Source: Methanolapillus africanus (GTDB taxonomy: Archaea > Halobacteriota > Methanosarcinia > Methanosarcinales > Methanosarcinaceae). From it: a DNA stretch of 64,000 bases. A model generated the notes under the pieces. That model was not told the DNA's origin. It ran no database searches and saw only the letters and a program-made list of their open reading frames with translations. Of the stretch, positions 60,495 to 64,000 are shown piece after piece; the first letter of the stretch is position 1; the number at the start of each line of letters is the position of its first letter. Location of the stretch: NCBI RefSeq assembly GCF_032714475.1, contig NZ_JAWDKD010000020.1, positions 60,093 through 124,092 on the forward strand, read 5' to 3'. A program made the position numbers and the translations under genes.

Positions 60495-62330
60495 ATGATT
60501 GATCTTTCCACGATTCCGCAGTCTCCCGGATGTTATATCTACCGGAACAAAGATCAGGAGATCATTTATATCGGCAAAGCGAAAAATCTCAAAAAACGCG
60601 TGTCCAGCTATTTTCAAAAACGAGACCATGATCCGAAAACCCGCGTTTTGGTTCGGAATATCGAGTCTGTCGACTTTATTTTAACGGAAAATGAAGTTGA
60701 AGCGCTGATATTGGAAAATACGCTTATCAAAAAACACAAGCCGAAATACAACATCGATTTGAAAGACGCGAAAAATTACGCCTTTATTCATTTGACCGGC
60801 GATGATTTCCCGAGAATCGGTATTCTCCGGAAGGCAACGACGCAGGGAAAATTGTACGGACCGTTTGTGTCCGCCGCCGATCGCGATGTGGTTTTGGACG
60901 TGGTCAAAAAAACGTTCAAATTGCGGTCTTGCCGGAATATGCCCAAACGCGCTTGCCTGCGTTACCACATCGGTCATTGCAGCGCGCCTTGCATCGGAAA
61001 CATCAGCAAAGCCGATTATCAAAAAAATATCGATAAAGCCGATTACGTTTTGCGCGGCAATACGGACGAGCTGATTCAAACCCTTCACGAGGAAATGGGC
61101 AAATATTCCAAAAGTCAGGAATTTGAGCTGGCAATGGAACTTCGGGATCAAATTTCTTCGCTCGAATATTTGAAAACCCGCCAAAACATGGAGCGGCGCA
61201 TCAATCACGATGAAGACGTCATCAACTACATCGTCCGGAAAAATAAGATTTACATCATTGTTTTTAATGTGATCAAAGGAACATTGGTCGGCCGCGAGGA
61301 GTTCGCTTTCGACTACAGCCGAAATTTCCTGGAAGAATTTTTGGTTCAATATTATTCCGGCCACGAAACGCCGGCCGAGATTATTTTGCCGGAAGAATCC
61401 GAGATTTTGGAAGAGGAAGCCTATACGGGAGAAAGCGGGTATTGGGATACGGACACTGAAACGGGAACGGATTCCGTGGATGAACAGAACGCCGTGAAAA
61501 CAACACCTTCTAACTCTGAACCTGTTTTGGAAAACGCTGCTGTTACTGTTGCCACTGTTACAGATTCAAGTGCAGATACTTCTTCAAAACCCAATGCTAA
61601 ATCCAAATCCAAAAATAAGGGCGACGACATCGCAGATGCTGCTGATGAAAACGAATCCGTTGCCGATGAAAAAACAGGCCGGGTCAGCCAGTCCCTCATT
61701 GATTTCCTTTCCCAGCGCCACGGAAAAACTGTCAAAATCACGGTTCCGAAACGGGGCGACAAAAAGGTTCTTTTGGATTTGGCGGAGAAAAACATCGAAT
61801 TGGCATTCTTCGGGTCTATTTCAAAAGCGGAAGAACTCGGCCGCCGCCTGATGCTTCCGAAAACCCCGAGCGTCATCGAGTGTTTCGATATTTCTCACCT
61901 GTCGGGAACAAATACGGTCGCTTCCATGGTTCAATTCCGGGATGGGCGACCTGATAAATCCAATTACAGGCGGTTTAAAATCAGAACGGTGGAAGGCATC
62001 AACGACTTCGCTTCCATCGCCGAAGTCGTCAACCGCCGTTATTCCCGGCTTTTGGATGAAAACAAGGATCTGCCGGATTTGATTCTCATCGACGGCGGAA
62101 AGGGGCAGTTGTCTTATGCGGTCGACGAACTGAAAAAATTGGGCGTTAAAACGCCGGTGATTTCGCTCGCCGAACGCGAAGAAGAAGTTTTTGTCCCGGG
62201 AATGTCCGAGCCGCTGCCGATTAAAAAGGATGAAAAGGCTTCCCTTTACCTTCAGGAAATCCGGGACGAGGCTCACCGGTTCGCGATTACGTACAACCGG
62301 CTGCTGCGTGAAAAAACGATGAGAGATTGA
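60495..62330 (+). CDS. uvrC: UvrABC excinuclease subunit C
   Basis: 611 residues. The GIY-YIG nuclease GCYIYRNKDQEIIYIGKAKN (13-32), then the Cys-rich LRYHIGHCSAPCIG near 155-168, UVR coiled coil EFELAMELRDQISSLEYL near 213-230, and the RNase H-like second nuclease with ECFDISHLSGTNTV and LILIDGGKGQLSYAV near 455 and 530. Residues about 300-395 are an acidic Ser/Thr/Ala low-complexity insertion, which accounts for the extra length. The C-terminal HhH pair of bacterial UvrC is absent; it ends HRFAITYNRLLREKTMRD. The two-cut repair nuclease with UvrA and UvrB (not in the window). Confidence 0.95.
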   Translation: MIDLSTIPQSPGCYIYRNKDQEIIYIGKAKNLKKRVSSYFQKRDHDPKTRVLVRNIESVDFILTENEVEALILENTLIKKHKPKYNIDLKDAKNYAFIHLTGDDFPRIGILRKATTQGKLYGPFVSAADRDVVLDVVKKTFKLRSCRNMPKRACLRYHIGHCSAPCIGNISKADYQKNIDKADYVLRGNTDELIQTLHEEMGKYSKSQEFELAMELRDQISSLEYLKTRQNMERRINHDEDVINYIVRKNKIYIIVFNVIKGTLVGREEFAFDYSRNFLEEFLVQYYSGHETPAEIILPEESEILEEEAYTGESGYWDTDTETGTDSVDEQNAVKTTPSNSEPVLENAAVTVATVTDSSADTSSKPNAKSKSKNKGDDIADAADENESVADEKTGRVSQSLIDFLSQRHGKTVKITVPKRGDKKVLLDLAEKNIELAFFGSISKAEELGRRLMLPKTPSVIECFDISHLSGTNTVASMVQFRDGRPDKSNYRRFKIRTVEGINDFASIAEVVNRRYSRLLDENKDLPDLILIDGGKGQLSYAVDELKKLGVKTPVISLAEREEEVFVPGMSEPLPIKKDEKASLYLQEIRDEAHRFAITYNRLLREKTMRD

Positions 62331-62340
62331 TTCGGTTTTT

Positions 62341-62370
62341 CGGCGGCCGGCGGCGCGCGCGTTATGGCAC
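62341..62370 (+). repeat. Motif C copy
   Basis: cggcggccggcggcgcgcgc then gttatggcacac, beginning 11 bases after the uvrC stop and in its orientation, with a short T-tract before it. Confidence 0.7.
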
Positions 62371-62435
62371 ACATTTTTGTTTTGAGTTCAAACCGATTCT
62401 CTTATTTTTTTCTTTACTTTCACCGGGCTCGTCAA

Positions 62436-62448
62436 ACCTTTATATTCT
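62436..62448 (+). promoter_or_regulatory. TATA box for alkD
   Basis: aacctttatattc, about 57 bases before the ATG; AACGGAGATGGGCA supplies the ribosome site. Confidence 0.45.
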
Positions 62449-62505
62449 CGCAAGACGTCTGAATCATAAACAATAGTACTTTTTAATGTTAAACGGAGAT
62501 GGGCA

Positions 62506-63354
62506 ATGACAAAGGATTTCGTGACGGCGGAAATGATTCAATCGGAAATGGAAGCGATGAGCGACCCAAAAAAGGCGGCTCATCATCAGCGTTTTTTTAA
62601 AACCGGCCCGGGGGAATATGGCGAAAACGACGTTTTTATTGGAATCGTTGTCCCGAAAGTCCGGGTGATTGCTAAATCCAATTACAAGAAAATCAGCCTG
62701 CCGGAAATTGAAAAACTCTTGGCATCTCCGCTTCATGAAATCCGGCAAGCCGCTTTGTTCATGCTGGTTGAAAAATATGATCAAGCCAGCCGTTTGGAAA
62801 ACACGAACATCAAACCTAAATCTGAATCCAAATCCGTTCCCTCAAAAACCGACGATCCGGCCAAAGAAGCCGCCCGCGAAAAAAAGGAAATCGTGGCGCT
62901 TTATTTGGATAATTTAAAATCCGTCAACAATTGGGATCTGGTGGACGCGTCGGCGCCTCAAATTTTAGGAAATTGGTTTTTGACGACCGACCCGAAAAAT
63001 CTGGGAAAAGAAACGCTGTCGAAATTGTCCAAATCCGATGATTTGTGGGAAAACCGGATCGCGGTCATGGCGACGCAAGCATATATCCGGGCCGGTATCT
63101 TTCAGCCGACGCTGAAACTCTGCGATTTATATTTGGACAGCAATGAAGATTTGATTCACAAAGCAACCGGCTGGATGCTTCGGGAAATCGGGAAAAAAGA
63201 CGAAGCGGTTTTGATCGCTTATTTAGAATATAATGCGGCGGTCATGCCGAGAACCATGCTGCGGTATTCGATTGAAAAATTGACGCCCGAACAAAAGAAA
63301 AAGTATATGGGCGCCGCAAATAAAATACGTCAAAATTTGGAAATTAAAATATGA
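62506..63354 (+). CDS. DNA alkylation repair protein (AlkD-like HEAT enzyme)
   Basis: 282 residues, all helical. AlkD-family marks: FFKTGPGEYGENDVFIGI near 26-43, SPLHEIRQAALFML, VNNWDLVDASAP near 144-155 and WMLREIGKKD near 225. The catalytic region NNWDLVD is present. Removes alkylated purines (glycosylase without base flipping). A Lys/Ser/Pro low-complexity loop (about 100-125) is inserted, like the insert in uvrC. Length is about 40 more than bacterial AlkD. Confidence 0.9.
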   Translation: MTKDFVTAEMIQSEMEAMSDPKKAAHHQRFFKTGPGEYGENDVFIGIVVPKVRVIAKSNYKKISLPEIEKLLASPLHEIRQAALFMLVEKYDQASRLENTNIKPKSESKSVPSKTDDPAKEAAREKKEIVALYLDNLKSVNNWDLVDASAPQILGNWFLTTDPKNLGKETLSKLSKSDDLWENRIAVMATQAYIRAGIFQPTLKLCDLYLDSNEDLIHKATGWMLREIGKKDEAVLIAYLEYNAAVMPRTMLRYSIEKLTPEQKKKYMGAANKIRQNLEIKI

Positions 63355-63395
63355 TAAATATTCACTCAAAAATAACAAAATAGAAAAGTTATCAG

Positions 63396-63469
63396 TGGGC
63401 CCGCTGAGATTCGAACTCAGGACCTCCGCCATGTGAAGGCGACGTCATAACCATCTAGACCACGAGCCC
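63396..63469 (-). tRNA. tRNA-Val (anticodon CAC)
   Basis: Minus strand: GGGCTCG/CGGGCCC acceptor, discriminator A. Anticodon stem TCGCC/GGCGG with loop TTCACAT gives CAC. The 3' CCA is not encoded. Nearly identical to the tRNA 85 bases away. Confidence 0.93.
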
Positions 63470-63554
63470 GCCAACTGATACGAAGTGTAATACTTCCTTT
63501 TTGTATAAAACCATATTGCATGCAAACATCGGCAACATTCGGCTTTAATGTGAG

Positions 63555-63628
63555 TGGGCCCGCTGAGATTCGAACTCAGGACCTTCGCCATGTAAAGGCG
63601 ACGTCATGACCATCTAGACCACGAGCCC
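63555..63628 (-). tRNA. tRNA-Val (anticodon TAC)
   Basis: Same acceptor and T arm as the neighbouring tRNA-Val. Anticodon stem TCGCC/GGCGA with loop TTTACAT gives TAC. Upstream on the minus strand, atatttatagt (63652-63662) is a TATA box candidate. Confidence 0.93.
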
Positions 63629-63747
63629 TTGCTCGTCAAAAATAGAAAACTTACTATAAATATCTTTTTATCATATTTTCTTATTGCGGTTTTTGTATTT
63701 TTCGATGTCAGATTCCACATAATTTCCGGTTTCTTTCCCATCTTTTG

Positions 63748-64000
63748 TTCCAACAATACAGGTCTTTCTTGTTCCGTTTTCCATCTTCCGTTTCTAACAA
63801 TACAGTTTTTTCTTGGTTCCGTTTTCCCTCTTCCGTTTCTAACAATACAGGTTTTTCTTGGTTCCGTTTTCCCTCTTCCGTTTCTAACAATACAGTTTTT
63901 TCCTGTTCCGTTTTCCATCTTCTGTTTCTAACAATACAGGTCTTTCTCGGTCCGTTTTCCCTCTTCCGTTTCTAACAATACAGTTTTTCTTGTTCCGTTT
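63748..64000. repeat. Class B array, cut by window edge
   Basis: About six units of 43-45 bp, tttctaacaatacagttttt then tcttggttccgttttccctc, running into the window edge. It has the same core (aacaatacag...tgttccgttttc) as the arrays at 43.8 and 49.2 kb. The left hairpin is missing here; any flanking hairpins would lie beyond the window. Confidence 0.7.

Overview
The window comes from a methanogenic archaeon. It carries a complete frhADGB cluster (coenzyme F420-reducing [NiFe] hydrogenase), archaeal type II GAPDH, replication factor C large subunit, archaeal topoisomerase I, an aCPSF2-like beta-CASP nuclease, archaeal Trm1, a DUF2110 protein and archaeal TATA boxes. Genes begin with ATG, TTG or GTG behind GGAGG/GGTGA-type ribosome sites. 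I read 49 protein genes through to their stop: all end in TAA or TGA and none in TAG. Two genes contain an in-frame TAG. Together with the methanogen gene set this suggests a pyrrolysine-using lineage (Methanosarcinales, perhaps Methanimicrococcus-like); that placement is inference. | Layout. 1-1.6 kb: bifunctional NADP phosphatase/NAD kinase (cut by the window edge). 1.6-2.7 kb: long gap with a degraded transposase-like relic. 2.7-6 kb: large repeat-containing surface protein. 6.2-7.1 kb: Panacea-type toxin-antitoxin pair. 7.3-13.6 kb: DUF89, GAPDH, RfcL, an unknown coiled-coil protein, DUF169. 14.2-17.8 kb: frhADGB. 18-19.7 kb: small unknown genes. 19.8-21.4 kb: FetAB-like metal exporter. 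21.4-32.9 kb: an AT-rich defence island with a HEPN protein (minus strand), type I restriction-modification hsdRMS, a second HEPN protein and Gabija gajAB. 32.9-35.4 kb: a decayed gene copy, an SDR and a SUFU-DUF2185 fusion. 35.5-37.9 kb: ftsY-trm1. 38.7-41.2 kb: four tandem cupredoxin-like lipoproteins. 41.4-48.7 kb: regulators, DUF2110, DJ-1, alkaline phosphatase family, Fe-S protein, purE, ACT protein. 48.9 kb: tRNA-Gln. 49.8-63.4 kb: topA, aCPSF2, udg, trkA, trkH, JAMM protease, uvrC, alkD. 63.4-63.6 kb: two tRNA-Val genes. | The most notable content is of two kinds. First, the defence island: the helicase gene gajB and a HEPN gene are each split by one in-frame TAG, with the reading frame and essential motifs continuing downstream, in a window where no gene stops at TAG. 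Second, a set of intergenic repeats: (A) elements of about 300-480 bp with inverted terminal hairpins, showing compensatory base changes, around 33-35-bp tandem repeats; (B) arrays of about 43-45-bp repeats flanked by a related hairpin and a second hairpin; (C) at least ten copies of a GC-rich motif around CGCGCGTTATGGC after a T-tract, mostly just 3' of genes; (D) two copies of a double-hairpin module inside A elements. None is a CRISPR array.
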